64,000 nucleotides of DNA. It comes from Bacillus massiliglaciei (GTDB taxonomy: Bacteria; Bacillota; Bacilli; Bacillales; DSM-1321). Positions 35,310 through 43,778 of the stretch are shown one piece after another. The notes beneath the pieces are model-generated. The model searched no databases and was not told where the DNA came from. It worked only from the letters and a program-made list of their open reading frames with translations. The stretch spans positions 144,584 through 208,583 of the forward strand of contig NZ_LT622358.1 of NCBI RefSeq assembly GCF_900098925.1. Direction: 5' to 3'. A program made the translations under genes and the position numbers. The stretch's first letter is position 1; each line of letters starts with the position of its first letter.

Positions 35310-36538
35310 AAGATAAGGTTATTTTTCTTGTTGATATGCAGTCTTACTATGCCTCAGTGGAGAAGGCAAGCAACCCTGGTTTAAAAGGAAAGCCGGTTGT
35401 AGTCTCCGGGGATCCGGAGCGCCGTGCCGGTGTTATTTTGGCTGCCTGCCCTTTAGCTAAAAAACGCGGCGTCCGCAACGGAGAGCGGCTGTGGGAGGCA
35501 CAGCAGAAGTGCCCGGAGGCAGCAGTTGTCCGTCCGCGCATGCAGCTGTACATCGATGTATCCATTCAAATTACCAATATTTTAGAACGGTATACAGACT
35601 TAGTCGAACCGTTTTCCATTGATGAACAATTCATGGATGTTACAGGAAGTCAAAGGCTGTTTGGCGACCCGCTGTCGATGGCCCGAAAAGTTCAAAAAGA
35701 CATTATGAAAGAAACAGGACTCTATGCCCGCATAGGGATTGGAAGCAATAAAATGCTGGCTAAACTGGCCTGTGATAATTTTGGGAAAAAGAATGTAAGC
35801 GGAATATTTGAATTGAACGCCGATAATTTAGCTGAGTATTTGTGGTCTCTCCCGATAGGCAAGATGTTCGGGATAGGGAAGAGAATGGAGAAGAATTTGC
35901 TTGCCAGAGGCATTGGCACAATTGGAAGCCTGGCCAATTTCCCGCTGGATCTGCTGAAGAAGAAATGGGGGATTAACGGGCATGTGTTATGGATGACGGC
36001 AAATGGCTTAGATTATTCGCCTGTAACGAAAGCGTCACTGGACGGTCAGAAAGCAATAGGGCATGGAATGACACTGCCGAAGGATTACGAGAGGGCTGAA
36101 GAAATCAAAGTCGTATTGTTGGAGCTTTGTGAGGAAGTCTGTTTCCGTGCCAGGAGTTCTCAAGTGAGAGGGTCGACGATATCTGTCAGCTGCAGCGGAG
36201 CCAGTTTTGATGTTCCGGCCGGATTTCACAGACAAAGGACGATTGATGAACCAACTAACCATGCAATGGAGATGTTCCGGTGTGTATGGGGGTTGTTTCT
36301 GGAATTTTGGGATGGACAGCCCGTCCGAAGGCTGGGAATAAGTCTGTCAAGCCTTGCGGCGGATGATGTTTGGCAGCTGAGCTTCTTTGATCACAAAGCT
36401 GAAAAAAGGGAGCTGGATTATGCGATCGATCGTATTAAGCAGCGATTCGGAATGACGGCGGTTGTCCGTGCTGCATCCTTAAGGTCTGCCGGCCAGGTAT
36501 TTGAGCGAGCGCAAAAAATAGGAGGACATTATAAATGA
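35306..36538 (+). CDS. yqjW: Y-family DNA polymerase YqjW (UvrX/ImpB-like)
   Basis: The 410-residue polymerase has palm motifs FLVDMQSYYASVEKA and EPFSIDEQFMDVTGS, with the acidic residues needed for catalysis, then finger/thumb elements (ARIGIGSNKMLAKLACD, GKMFGIGKRME) and an intact little-finger domain to residue 400. It is the translesion polymerase subgroup also found on phages and plasmids as UvrX. The GTG start follows AAGGAAG. It overlaps yqjX by ATGA. LexA-like boxes indicate SOS control, as for B. subtilis yqjW. With dinB broken, this is the only intact Y-family polymerase in the window. Confidence 0.93.
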   Translation: MKDKVIFLVDMQSYYASVEKASNPGLKGKPVVVSGDPERRAGVILAACPLAKKRGVRNGERLWEAQQKCPEAAVVRPRMQLYIDVSIQITNILERYTDLVEPFSIDEQFMDVTGSQRLFGDPLSMARKVQKDIMKETGLYARIGIGSNKMLAKLACDNFGKKNVSGIFELNADNLAEYLWSLPIGKMFGIGKRMEKNLLARGIGTIGSLANFPLDLLKKKWGINGHVLWMTANGLDYSPVTKASLDGQKAIGHGMTLPKDYERAEEIKVVLLELCEEVCFRARSSQVRGSTISVSCSGASFDVPAGFHRQRTIDEPTNHAMEMFRCVWGLFLEFWDGQPVRRLGISLSSLAADDVWQLSFFDHKAEKRELDYAIDRIKQRFGMTAVVRAASLRSAGQVFERAQKIGGHYK

Positions 36539-36867
36539 GTGAGCATTTAAGGCGGGGAAATAAGCTTTGGGAGTCCCATCGCATGTTTTTGCCAGAGCAT
36601 AAACAGGCATTAATGGACAGGAGGCTGAAACAAAAGGAATTTCAGCAGCCGGGTTTAGATCAAGACCAGTTTGAAAAATTGAACAGAATCATAGCGGAAT
36701 CGATTCAGTCTGACCAATCTATTACAATAACGTATTCAGATCTTTATGGCCCGGCTCAATTTTGGGGATGGATTACGAAAATAAATCTACAGGAAAAATG
36801 GCTTAAAATTATTAATGATGAAGACGCTTTAATCCTTAGGTTTGAAAGAATTTTAGATGCAGAATGA
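36535..36867 (+). CDS. yqjX: YolD-like family protein YqjX
   Basis: The 110-residue YolD-like protein is the usual small partner of UvrX/YqjW polymerases, and may be a polymerase accessory or a UmuD-like counterpart (family association, not proven). Family features visible are the N-terminal RGNKLWESHRMFLPEHKQAL and the C-terminal WGWITKINLQEKWLKI. The start overlaps the yqjW stop, with GGAGG upstream. A terminator follows, so the unit is yqjW-yqjX. Confidence 0.9.
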   Translation: MSEHLRRGNKLWESHRMFLPEHKQALMDRRLKQKEFQQPGLDQDQFEKLNRIIAESIQSDQSITITYSDLYGPAQFWGWITKINLQEKWLKIINDEDALILRFERILDAE

Positions 36868-36892
36868 TTTTGCCGATGATGGATATACATAA

Positions 36893-36929
36893 AAAAACAA
36901 ATTTCTCTAGGGGGAATTTGTTTTTTTTA
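36893..36929 (+). terminator. Terminator of yqjW-yqjX
   Basis: AAACAAATT and AATTTGTTT arms are followed by a run of T. Confidence 0.8.
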
Positions 36930-36936
36930 CTTATGT

Positions 36937-37032
36937 TCATTTCGGTTTCAGGGGGGCGAAGGGCGCGGGTTAAGTCTGCAGTCTCTCACGTGCTGTGTTC
37001 CCTGGAAGTCGCCTCTCCGCTCCATTGATCAA
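36937..37032. repeat. Degenerate Bacillus intergenic repeat
   Basis: The segment starts TTCATTTCGGTTTCAGG, is GC-rich, and ends GTCGCCTCTCCGCTCCATTG / ATCAA. Its ends resemble the repeat at 26264-26389, but internal blocks are diverged. Confidence 0.4.
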
Positions 37033-37062
37033 GAGCATAGTTCTTATTCCATTCTCAGTTTT

Positions 37063-38535
37063 TTAGTTTTTTGCCGTTTTTTTCAGATTTGCATTTTCTT
37101 CGGGAGCCTGCTTCACTCGCTTAATAAAAAAAGATAGCAGCAAACTGATAACGCCGAATAAAAGGATGGCAAAGTAGGCGTCATTGATCCCCTGAATCGA
37201 AGCTTCCATCATCAGATGTTCGGGTGTTTGACCGTGTACGCTTTCAGTCTCAAGATAATTTTTTGAACTGTTCGTCATGATGGTTACAAGTAAAGATGTT
37301 CCAATTGCGCCGGCGACTTGTCTGGCTGTATTAGAGATGGCCGTACCATGGGCATTCAGGCTGGACGGCAATTGGTTTAACCCTGCTGTCTGGATCGGCA
37401 TCACAAACAGGGCCATGCCAATCCGCCGTCCTGTATACATAAGAATCAAGAACAGATAAGGAGTCGAGTCTGTTAAATTCGTATAGCTGAATGTTGTCGC
37501 AAGAATGATCGCTATGCCGATAACGGTGAGCCATTTTGCTCCAAACCGGTCGAATAGTTTGCCGACGGCCGGACTTAGCAATCCCATTAATAGGGCGCCG
37601 GGCATCATCAGCAGCCCGGATTCAAGTGCGGTAAAACCGCGGGCATTCTGAAGGTACAGAGGCAGCAGGATCATATCTGCATACATCATAATCGTGACTC
37701 CTATATTAATAATGGTCGTTAAGGAAAACATATTATATTTAAAGGCTCTTAAATCAAGGAAGGGATCACGGGAAACAAGCTGCCGCCATGTGAATAGAAC
37801 GAGTGCTGCGATTCCTATTCCAAGAGAAACAATCACTTCTGTGTGGGCCCACCCTAAATTGCCGGCCTCACTGAAGCCGTACAGCAAGGTCCCAAATCCG
37901 ACGGTTGACAGAATCAAGCTGATGAAATCCACTTTGGACTGAACGGTTTTCGATACATTTTTCAGATAAATAAAACCGCAAACAATAATAATAAGGGTAA
38001 ACGGAATCATGCCATAGAACAATGCCTGCCAAGGATACACCTCAATCACGTAACCAGCAAGAGTTGGACTGATCGCAGGAGCGAAGATGATCGCGAGTCC
38101 CACAAAGCCCATAGCAGTTCCGCGTCTTTCCGGAGGAAACAGGGCCAACACAACATTCATAAGCAATGGCATAATAATCCCGGCGCCGGCTGCCTGAATT
38201 AAACGCCCAGTCAGCAGGACAGGGAAGTTAGCAGCGACAGCGGATATAATCGATCCGGTCAAGAAAATAAACATGGAAGTTTGAAATAGCTGTCTGGTAG
38301 TAAAGCGTTTCATTAAAAATCCTGTAATGGGAATTAAAACACCATTAACCAGCATGTAGCCCGTTGTAAGCCACTGAGCTGTTGTTGCTGCAATCGTAAA
38401 ATCCTTCATTAATGTCGGAAGGGCAACCGTCATAATCGTCTGATTAAAGGTCGCAAGGAAGGCGCCTATAATCATAATACTCATAATAGGCCCTTTTTTC
38501 AGAGAACTGCTGTCAATCGTTGTATGTTTGCTCAA
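37063..38535 (-). CDS. MFS multidrug exporter, DHA2 (EmrB/QacA) family
   Basis: The protein has about 490 residues with fourteen predicted membrane segments. The DHA2 motifs TFNQTIMTVALPTLMKDF (first helix), QWLTTGYMLVNGVLIPITGF, LTGRLIQAAGAGIIMPL and GPAISPTLAG-like APAISPTLAGYVIE (motif C) mark proton antiport. It probably exports lipophilic drugs; the substrate is unknown. The ribosome binding site AAAGGA favours the TTG at 38535, and a TTG at 38541 is the alternative. The gene is divergent from a TetR regulator 227 bases away, a standard local repressor-pump pair. Confidence 0.9.
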   Translation of the reverse strand: MSKHTTIDSSSLKKGPIMSIMIIGAFLATFNQTIMTVALPTLMKDFTIAATTAQWLTTGYMLVNGVLIPITGFLMKRFTTRQLFQTSMFIFLTGSIISAVAANFPVLLTGRLIQAAGAGIIMPLLMNVVLALFPPERRGTAMGFVGLAIIFAPAISPTLAGYVIEVYPWQALFYGMIPFTLIIIVCGFIYLKNVSKTVQSKVDFISLILSTVGFGTLLYGFSEAGNLGWAHTEVIVSLGIGIAALVLFTWRQLVSRDPFLDLRAFKYNMFSLTTIINIGVTIMMYADMILLPLYLQNARGFTALESGLLMMPGALLMGLLSPAVGKLFDRFGAKWLTVIGIAIILATTFSYTNLTDSTPYLFLILMYTGRRIGMALFVMPIQTAGLNQLPSSLNAHGTAISNTARQVAGAIGTSLLVTIMTNSSKNYLETESVHGQTPEHLMMEASIQGINDAYFAILLFGVISLLLSFFIKRVKQAPEENANLKKTAKN

Positions 38536-38650
38536 CCTCAATCGTCCTTTCGTAATTTGAAAACTTTATTTACATAGTGTAGTATAAACAACAAGATATA
38601 AAGTAGATTATAGGAGCAATAGATATGGTTTACAAGTGACAAAAACCCCG

Positions 38651-38738
38651 TAAATGTCTGTTAGTTTACATATGACATTTTTCTGTTTGTTTAGGTAGGA
38701 GATGTACTACATTAATAAGATAAATGTCTTCTAGTTAG
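38651..38738. promoter_or_regulatory. Candidate TetR operator repeats between exporter and regulator
   Basis: TAAATGTCTGTTAGTT (38651-38666) and TAAATGTCTTCTAGTT (38721-38736) are near-identical direct repeats. The first also forms an inverted pair AAATGTC/GACATTT with 38674-38680. Such repeated half-sites between divergent genes are typical operators. Confidence 0.5.
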
Positions 38739-38761
38739 CCTGATGAAAGGAAATAGAAAAG

Positions 38762-39349
38762 ATGGATAAGAAGAAGCCACGTACAGATCCGCGCATACTC
38801 CGTACACGGCAATTACTTAAAAATGCTTTTGTTGAATTGCTTCAAGAAATGGATAGTGAAAAAATAACCGTTAATCGTCTGGCTGAGCGGGCAACGATCA
38901 ATCGGGTCACCTTTTATTTACATTACCAAGACATCCCGGATATGGTGGAGAAAATGGCAGAAGAGATGATTCAAGACATTTCGGCTGTTGTATCCCCGGT
39001 TCAGGCAAATAAAGAAGTGTATGAAGACATGGTGAAATTTCTGGAACATATTGCGGACAATGCCCAATTTTATAAAGTTCTTTTGACGTCAAAGAGTCTG
39101 CCGATTTTTAGAGACAGTTTGTTAATGCTGCTGAAAGAGAGAATCATTTCAAGGGTGGAAAGCAAAGGAAACGACTCTGCCGTCGTCAAAGCGGGGATCA
39201 AAAAGGATATTTTGATCTGGTATGATGCCTCCGCTTTAATAGGGGTCATTGTATCCTGGCTTCAAAATGATATGCCCTATACACCGGTTTTTATGGCGGA
39301 ACAATTTCGTTTGCTTCATAGCAGGGCGATAAATGTGGAGTTTAAGTAA
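38762..39349 (+). CDS. TetR/AcrR family transcriptional regulator
   Basis: The 195-residue regulator has an N-terminal TetR helix-turn-helix (LKNAFVELLQ ... ITVNRLAERATINRVTFYLHY, residues 19-58) and a helical ligand-sensing C-terminal domain of the type found in drug-responsive repressors. It is divergent from the MFS exporter and most likely represses it. The inducer is unknown. The ribosome binding site is AAAGGAAAT. Confidence 0.9.
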   Translation: MDKKKPRTDPRILRTRQLLKNAFVELLQEMDSEKITVNRLAERATINRVTFYLHYQDIPDMVEKMAEEMIQDISAVVSPVQANKEVYEDMVKFLEHIADNAQFYKVLLTSKSLPIFRDSLLMLLKERIISRVESKGNDSAVVKAGIKKDILIWYDASALIGVIVSWLQNDMPYTPVFMAEQFRLLHSRAINVEFK

Positions 39350-39372
39350 ATAGTGGATTTATCTCGCCGGCA

Positions 39373-39414
39373 AAAAGAAACGGCAGAAGCTCCTTGCTTT
39401 CTGCTGTTTCTTTT
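39373..39414. terminator. Terminator between the TetR gene and yqkD
   Basis: AAAGAAAC-GGCAGAA and TTCTGCTGTTTCTTTT form a long imperfect stem, with T runs on both strands. Confidence 0.75.
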
Positions 39415-39441
39415 AGGTTTCTGTGATTACTCCGGTATCTG

Positions 39442-40368
39442 TTACGAAGAGGAAGCCTCCTCTTTCCATACATAGCTGCTTAGAAATAGGGAAATTTGTT
39501 TTTCGTACTCTTCAGGATCCTCGTTATAGGACTGGGCATGGGCTCCTGTTTTAGCGAGAAACAGCTGCTTTGGGCCGGGTTTGGCATTATAAAGCGCTTC
39601 GGTCATCCAGCTGGGGATGTAAGTGTCGGGCGCTGAGTGGATGAACAGGACAGGGTGATGGATTTGCTGAATACAGTCGAGAGGGGCTACATCCTTCGTC
39701 CAATAGCCATCCCGCCATTTGATGAACCGCCGGCCAATCGGAAGAATCATCCATGAGGGGAGGGGAAGTTCGGCCTTGATTTGATGCTTAATTTGGTCTT
39801 CAAAACGGGAAAAAGGGCAGTCTGCAATATAGAAATCAGCTGCATCCCCAAGCATGCCTGCATATAAAAGCGCAGTGACAGCTCCCATCGATTCGCCATG
39901 GACTCCGATGGTTATTTCAGATCCTTTGAGCCGTTTTACCTCATCGACAACGGCTTTAAGGTCGAATTTCTCATAATATCCATAACTGCTCGTTCTCCCA
40001 CCGGATTCCCCGTGTCTTCTGTGATCATAAATGACGGCATTAAACCCGCGTTTTAAAAAGATGTTCATATATTTAATAGAATTCATTTTGTTTTCCGTAA
40101 TTCCATGGCAGATGATGATCCATTTCTCTGTTTGATGAGGCTCAACGCACAAGCATTTTAACGTATAGCCATAGGGAGAGAGTAGGAGCCATTCTGTTTT
40201 CGGAAGCGAATGGAAATCGTCCAGATTGATCCTGTTTGCTTCAATCTCCCTATTTTGAATGAACGCATCCTCTTTTTTCTTCATAAACATGATCCGGTTT
40301 GAAAAATAAATCCCGATTCCGAAAAAATAGCCGAGACATACAGCAGTAAAGACAATCCATTTCTTCAT
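39442..40368 (-). CDS. yqkD: Membrane-anchored alpha/beta hydrolase YqkD
   Basis: The 308-residue protein has an N-terminal membrane anchor (IVFTAVCLGYFFGIGIYF) and an alpha/beta hydrolase domain. The oxyanion stretch is IIICHGITENK, nucleophile elbow GVHGESMGAV (Ser), acid Asp in HSAPDTYIP and the catalytic His in TGAHAQSY. Substrate is unknown. The position next to yqkE and yqkF matches B. subtilis. Confidence 0.88.
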   Translation of the reverse strand: MKKWIVFTAVCLGYFFGIGIYFSNRIMFMKKKEDAFIQNREIEANRINLDDFHSLPKTEWLLLSPYGYTLKCLCVEPHQTEKWIIICHGITENKMNSIKYMNIFLKRGFNAVIYDHRRHGESGGRTSSYGYYEKFDLKAVVDEVKRLKGSEITIGVHGESMGAVTALLYAGMLGDAADFYIADCPFSRFEDQIKHQIKAELPLPSWMILPIGRRFIKWRDGYWTKDVAPLDCIQQIHHPVLFIHSAPDTYIPSWMTEALYNAKPGPKQLFLAKTGAHAQSYNEDPEEYEKQISLFLSSYVWKEEASSS

Positions 40369-40491
40369 ATACCTGCACCCCTGATGCTTCAGAATTTTTA
40401 AAGATACTCTATTTTACCATTTGTGAAATGCGACAGGAAATGCAGCCGCGGCAAATGATATAATAAGAAGGAAAGCAAGGAGGTATTTAAT

Positions 40492-40743
40492 ATGAAGAAA
40501 AGAAAGCAAACGCATTCGCCGGGAAAGCGCCAAAAGGATGAATCTCTTACATTGGGAGATGTCCTGAATCAAGACATTATGGCTAAGCTTAAGGAGACGC
40601 AAAAACAGCTTACTGAGGCTGAACAGGAGAAGAGGGCTGCCGAGGAAGCAAGAAAACGCGAGGAAAGAAAGCAGAGGGAAAAGAACAAATCCTTTGAAGA
40701 ACTCCTTGGGGAGAGCAGCCTTGATTGGAAACAATATAAATAA
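40492..40743 (+). CDS. yqkE: YqkE family protein (DUF3886)
   Basis: The 83-residue highly charged protein is mostly coiled coil (KLKETQKQLTEAEQEKRAAE and following Arg/Glu-rich part), with a conserved ending KSFEELLGESSLDWKQYK. Function is unknown. The ribosome binding site AAGGAGG is strong. The position between yqkD and yqkF is conserved. Confidence 0.85.
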   Translation: MKKRKQTHSPGKRQKDESLTLGDVLNQDIMAKLKETQKQLTEAEQEKRAAEEARKREERKQREKNKSFEELLGESSLDWKQYK

Positions 40744-41140
40744 AGGGCTCTATCTAACACAGACGGCGTTCTTCCATTTGTAAAAAAGCCCTTTAAAGCA
40801 GGAGAAGTGTTCTGGAAGCCTCCGTATATAAAGTTGAAAAACGGTCATTCCGGAGAGATAAATAGGAATCACTGAAGACAGGATGGCCTGTTATTTTAAT
40901 GATGGATCTTTAGAAAAGTTCATGAATGCAGCGGCTTGGAGGCGTGTTCTCCAAGCTTTATTTGTATAGTCAATCTGTAACGTCTTCATCGCGCCAGCCG
41001 GTCTTTTTGGCTCATCGCCCTGTAGTCTATATTTATCAATTTATCAAATATATGCTTTTATTAGTAAAATTTGTTTGGCATTCTAAAGAGAATTTAGTAA
41101 GGTGGATTTTGTGAAAAATGAGATTTTGAAGGGAGGAATA
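40744..41140. other. Intergenic region before the carbonic anhydrase gene
   Basis: No gene is supported here. A possible weak terminator GCTTGGAG-N7-CTCCAAGC followed by TTTATTTG is at 40934-40963, and AAAGGGCT/AGCCCTTT arms lie around a long loop at 40743-40796. Confidence 0.4.
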
Positions 41141-41971
41141 ATGAGCATGCAGAATAAAATGCTGCTATCAGGCTTAGTCATGTCATTCGGCATTTTGCTG
41201 AGTGCCTGTGCCGAACAGGCAAAGGAGACAGCTGAAAAGAAGGAAAGAGAAGAAGAGACGGGGACGTCAGGGGAAGAGCATGTGCATTGGTCATATGAAG
41301 GAAACAGCGGTCCGGAAAATTGGGGCAGCCTGAACGAAGATTTTTTGGCTTGTGAAAAAGGAAGTGCTCAGTCACCTGTCAACATTGAGTCAGCAAAAGC
41401 CGGCGAATCCGGCGGGACCAATGAGATTCAAATGAACTATCAGGCGTCGGAATATTCATTATTACATACAGGCCATACCATTCAGCTGAATCCGAAATCT
41501 GGAGAGAATACTCTTGAAGTGGATGACAGTACTTATCAGCTGGTTCAATTCCATTTCCATACGCCAAGTGAGCATCAGTTTGATGGGGAACATCATGAAA
41601 TGGAACTTCATCTCGTTCATGAAAATGAGGAAGGACAGCTTGCGGTGGCAGGAATCATGATTGAAGAGGGCGAAGAAAATGAACAGCTGGCTTCTGTGTG
41701 GAACAGTCTTCCTGAAAAGCAGAGTGCCGAGGAGATGGATGTGAAAAGTAAGATCGATGCGGGCGAGCTTCTTCCAGAGGAAGAACAGGTTGTCCGCTAT
41801 GATGGATCGTTGACTACACCTCCTTGTACGGAAGAGGTAAAATGGATGGTTTTTGAAGATCCTATCAATATGTCGAAGGAGCAGATTGACAGTTTTCAGG
41901 ATTTGTTTCCGAACAATAGCCGCCCGGTTCAGCCGGTCAATGAACGTGAATTATTAAAGGACGCTCTGTAA
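41141..41971 (+). CDS. Alpha-type carbonic anhydrase, lipoprotein
   Basis: The 276-residue protein has a lipoprotein signal (SFGILLSAC) and a Glu/Lys-rich spacer, then the alpha carbonic anhydrase domain beginning HVHWSYEGNSGPENWG. Zinc ligands are in QFHFHTPSEH (two His) and MELHLVH (third His); CEKGSAQSPVNI and SLTTPPCTEEVKW are also diagnostic. It hydrates CO2 at the outer membrane face. ATG 41141 follows GGGAGG; ATG 41147 is equally possible. Alpha-class enzymes are patchy in Bacillaceae, and B. subtilis has none at this locus. Confidence 0.93.
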   Translation: MSMQNKMLLSGLVMSFGILLSACAEQAKETAEKKEREEETGTSGEEHVHWSYEGNSGPENWGSLNEDFLACEKGSAQSPVNIESAKAGESGGTNEIQMNYQASEYSLLHTGHTIQLNPKSGENTLEVDDSTYQLVQFHFHTPSEHQFDGEHHEMELHLVHENEEGQLAVAGIMIEEGEENEQLASVWNSLPEKQSAEEMDVKSKIDAGELLPEEEQVVRYDGSLTTPPCTEEVKWMVFEDPINMSKEQIDSFQDLFPNNSRPVQPVNERELLKDAL

Positions 41972-41976
41972 AAAAG

Positions 41977-42027
41977 AAGAGCTCCTCACGCCAAGGCTTT
42001 AAGCTTTGGTTCGTGAGGGGCTCTTTC
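41977..42027. terminator. Bidirectional terminator, carbonic anhydrase / yqkF
   Basis: AAGAGCTCCTCACG pairs with CGTGAGGGGCTCTT, with one mismatch; T-rich and A-rich flanks lie on the two sides. It overlaps the end of yqkF. Confidence 0.7.
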
Positions 42028-42946
42028 AGTTGCGGTGCACGCTGTATTGACTGGCTTTGGTGAGTTCTTTTAAGAGCCCGACTTCTTCAGGGCTCAGCCT
42101 GCTGCTTTCTGCGGCTTTAATATTTTCACGGACTTGTTCGGGTGAGCTTGCACCCGGCATAACCGCAGCGACTGAAGGATGTGCTAATACATATTGAAGA
42201 GCGGTCTCATTCAATTTTCGCGGAGAGAGCTTTTCACGCAGGGCCGGCAGCAGCTCTTCCAGCTCGGTATAGCTGTAATCCAGGTACCCTTTTTCCTGAA
42301 CATCGGAAGACGCTTTAGTGAGCATTTTTTCGCTGAGCAGTCCTTTGGCGACAGGTCCTCTGGCGATGATTTTGATGTCATGCTCATCGAGGAGAGGCAT
42401 CCACTCTTCGGGACGGCGGTCAAGCAGACTGTACTGCATCATCACTGAGTCAATGGCAGAATCCGCTGCATAACGCTTGATGACATTTGGTCTGATAGAA
42501 GAAATGCCATAAGCCCGAATCAAGCCCTCTTTTTTTATATCTTCGAATGTTTCTATCGTTTCCTCGATATTATCTTCAATCATCCCGCCATGCAGCTGAT
42601 AGAGATCGATATAATCCGTTTGCAGCCGAGAAAGACTCTTTTTTACAGCTTCTTTTATGTAGCTTCCGGAGGCATCCCAGCTCCACCCGTCTTTTGCTTC
42701 GTTCCATCGGTTGCCAACTTTTGTGGCAATGATGACTTTGTCACGCACAGGTTTCAGCAGCTTTCCAACCAGCTCTTCATTGCGGCCAAAATCATACAGA
42801 TCTGCGGTATCAAAATAATTGATTCCGCCATCCAATGCTGTTTTTAGAATAGAATCTGCCTGCCGCTCATCTGTGCCAAGCGACATGCAGCCAAGTCCAA
42901 TTTCCGATACAGTTAGACCGGAAGTGCCAAGGTCACGTTTCTTCAA
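42026..42946 (-). CDS. yqkF: Aldo/keto reductase YqkF
   Basis: The 306-residue aldo/keto reductase has the family barrel: LGTSGLTVSEIGLGCM opening, catalytic Asp/Tyr in DTADLYDFGRNEELVG, Lys in IIATKVG, His in YQLHGG, and the C-terminal NADPH phosphate loop MPGASSPEQVREN. Substrate is unknown. The TTG at 42946 with AAAGGAG 8 bases upstream gives exactly the length of B. subtilis YqkF; a longer frame start at 43015 lacks support. It lies next to mciZ on the same strand. Confidence 0.93.
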   Translation of the reverse strand: MKKRDLGTSGLTVSEIGLGCMSLGTDERQADSILKTALDGGINYFDTADLYDFGRNEELVGKLLKPVRDKVIIATKVGNRWNEAKDGWSWDASGSYIKEAVKKSLSRLQTDYIDLYQLHGGMIEDNIEETIETFEDIKKEGLIRAYGISSIRPNVIKRYAADSAIDSVMMQYSLLDRRPEEWMPLLDEHDIKIIARGPVAKGLLSEKMLTKASSDVQEKGYLDYSYTELEELLPALREKLSPRKLNETALQYVLAHPSVAAVMPGASSPEQVRENIKAAESSRLSPEEVGLLKELTKASQYSVHRN

Positions 42947-43020
42947 TCGAATCACTCCTTTAAGGGAATTGTGCTTCCGCCCTTTCATTGTATAGGAGGC
43001 TGTCGATTGACTCAAAGAAT

Positions 43021-43149
43021 TTACTTATGGATGTCCGCAATCCATTCTTGGACATAGGTATATTCCTTTCGGAGCTGTTTAAGCTTTTGGATAATCTCCC
43101 AGCTTTTCCCCGAACATACGATGCTTTTTTCCAATACATATATTTTCAT
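43021..43149 (-). CDS. mciZ: Mother cell inhibitor of FtsZ, MciZ
   Basis: This 42-residue product starts MKIYVLEKSIVCSGKSWEII and contains KLKQLRKEYTYVQEWI. It shows the MciZ pattern: a beta strand, then GKxWEI, KLK and YVxxWI. MciZ caps FtsZ filaments and blocks Z-ring assembly in the mother cell during sporulation. The ATG is preceded by GGAGGA. Its place between yqkF and nudF is the B. subtilis mciZ locus. A sigma-E-like -10 box lies upstream. Confidence 0.85.
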   Translation of the reverse strand: MKIYVLEKSIVCSGKSWEIIQKLKQLRKEYTYVQEWIADIHK

Positions 43150-43179
43150 GTTTTCATCCTCCATCTTTTAGTATGGTAG

Positions 43180-43187
43180 AATGTATG
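43180..43187 (-). promoter_or_regulatory. Sigma-E-like -10 element of mciZ
   Basis: CATACATT on the minus strand fits the sigma-E -10 consensus CATACAHT, about 30 bases before the mciZ start. The -35 is not clear. Confidence 0.4.
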
Positions 43188-43220
43188 AAAGAATAAACCG
43201 GAATTAGAACAGGAGTGGAC

Positions 43221-43778
43221 ATGTTGAAAAAATTCGAGGAAAAAACGATTGCAACTGAAAAAATTTTCACAGGAAAGGTCATCAGCCTGCAGGTTGATGA
43301 GGTCAGGCTTCCGGACGGAAAAACGAGCAAGCGTGAAATCATTAAGCATCCCGGGGCGGTCGCAGTCATAGCTGTCACAGATGAAAATAAAGTGATTATG
43401 GTAGAACAATATCGAAAAGCGATGGAACGGAGCCTTGTAGAAATCCCTGCAGGGAAGCTGGAACCTGGAGAAGAACCGATTGCAACGGCAGCAAGGGAAC
43501 TGGAAGAGGAAACAGGGTACGAATGTGATGGGATGGAACCGATTATCTCCTTCTATACTTCTCCCGGATTTGCCGATGAACTGGTCCATATGTTTATCGC
43601 CAAGGGCTTAAAGAAAAAAGCGGATGCGGCTCCCTTGGACGAAGATGAATTTGTGGAACTGATCGAGCTGACGCTGGAAGAAGCAGAGGACTATATCAAG
43701 CAGGGAAAAATTCAGGATGCTAAAACAGCTTACGCGGTTCAATACCTCCAGCTCAAAAGGACCTTAGAAGGAAAATGA
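43221..43778 (+). CDS. nudF: ADP-ribose pyrophosphatase NudF
   Basis: The 185-residue Nudix hydrolase has the Nudix box GEEPIATAARELEEETGYE (residues about 81-99). The preceding MVEQYRKAMERSLVEIPAGKLE is typical of ADP-ribose pyrophosphatases. It splits ADP-ribose to AMP and ribose 5-phosphate. The ATG at 43221 follows AGGAG. The stop overlaps the following gene (ATGA), so it is co-translated with an endonuclease Q homologue. Confidence 0.93.
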   Translation: MLKKFEEKTIATEKIFTGKVISLQVDEVRLPDGKTSKREIIKHPGAVAVIAVTDENKVIMVEQYRKAMERSLVEIPAGKLEPGEEPIATAARELEEETGYECDGMEPIISFYTSPGFADELVHMFIAKGLKKKADAAPLDEDEFVELIELTLEEAEDYIKQGKIQDAKTAYAVQYLQLKRTLEGK

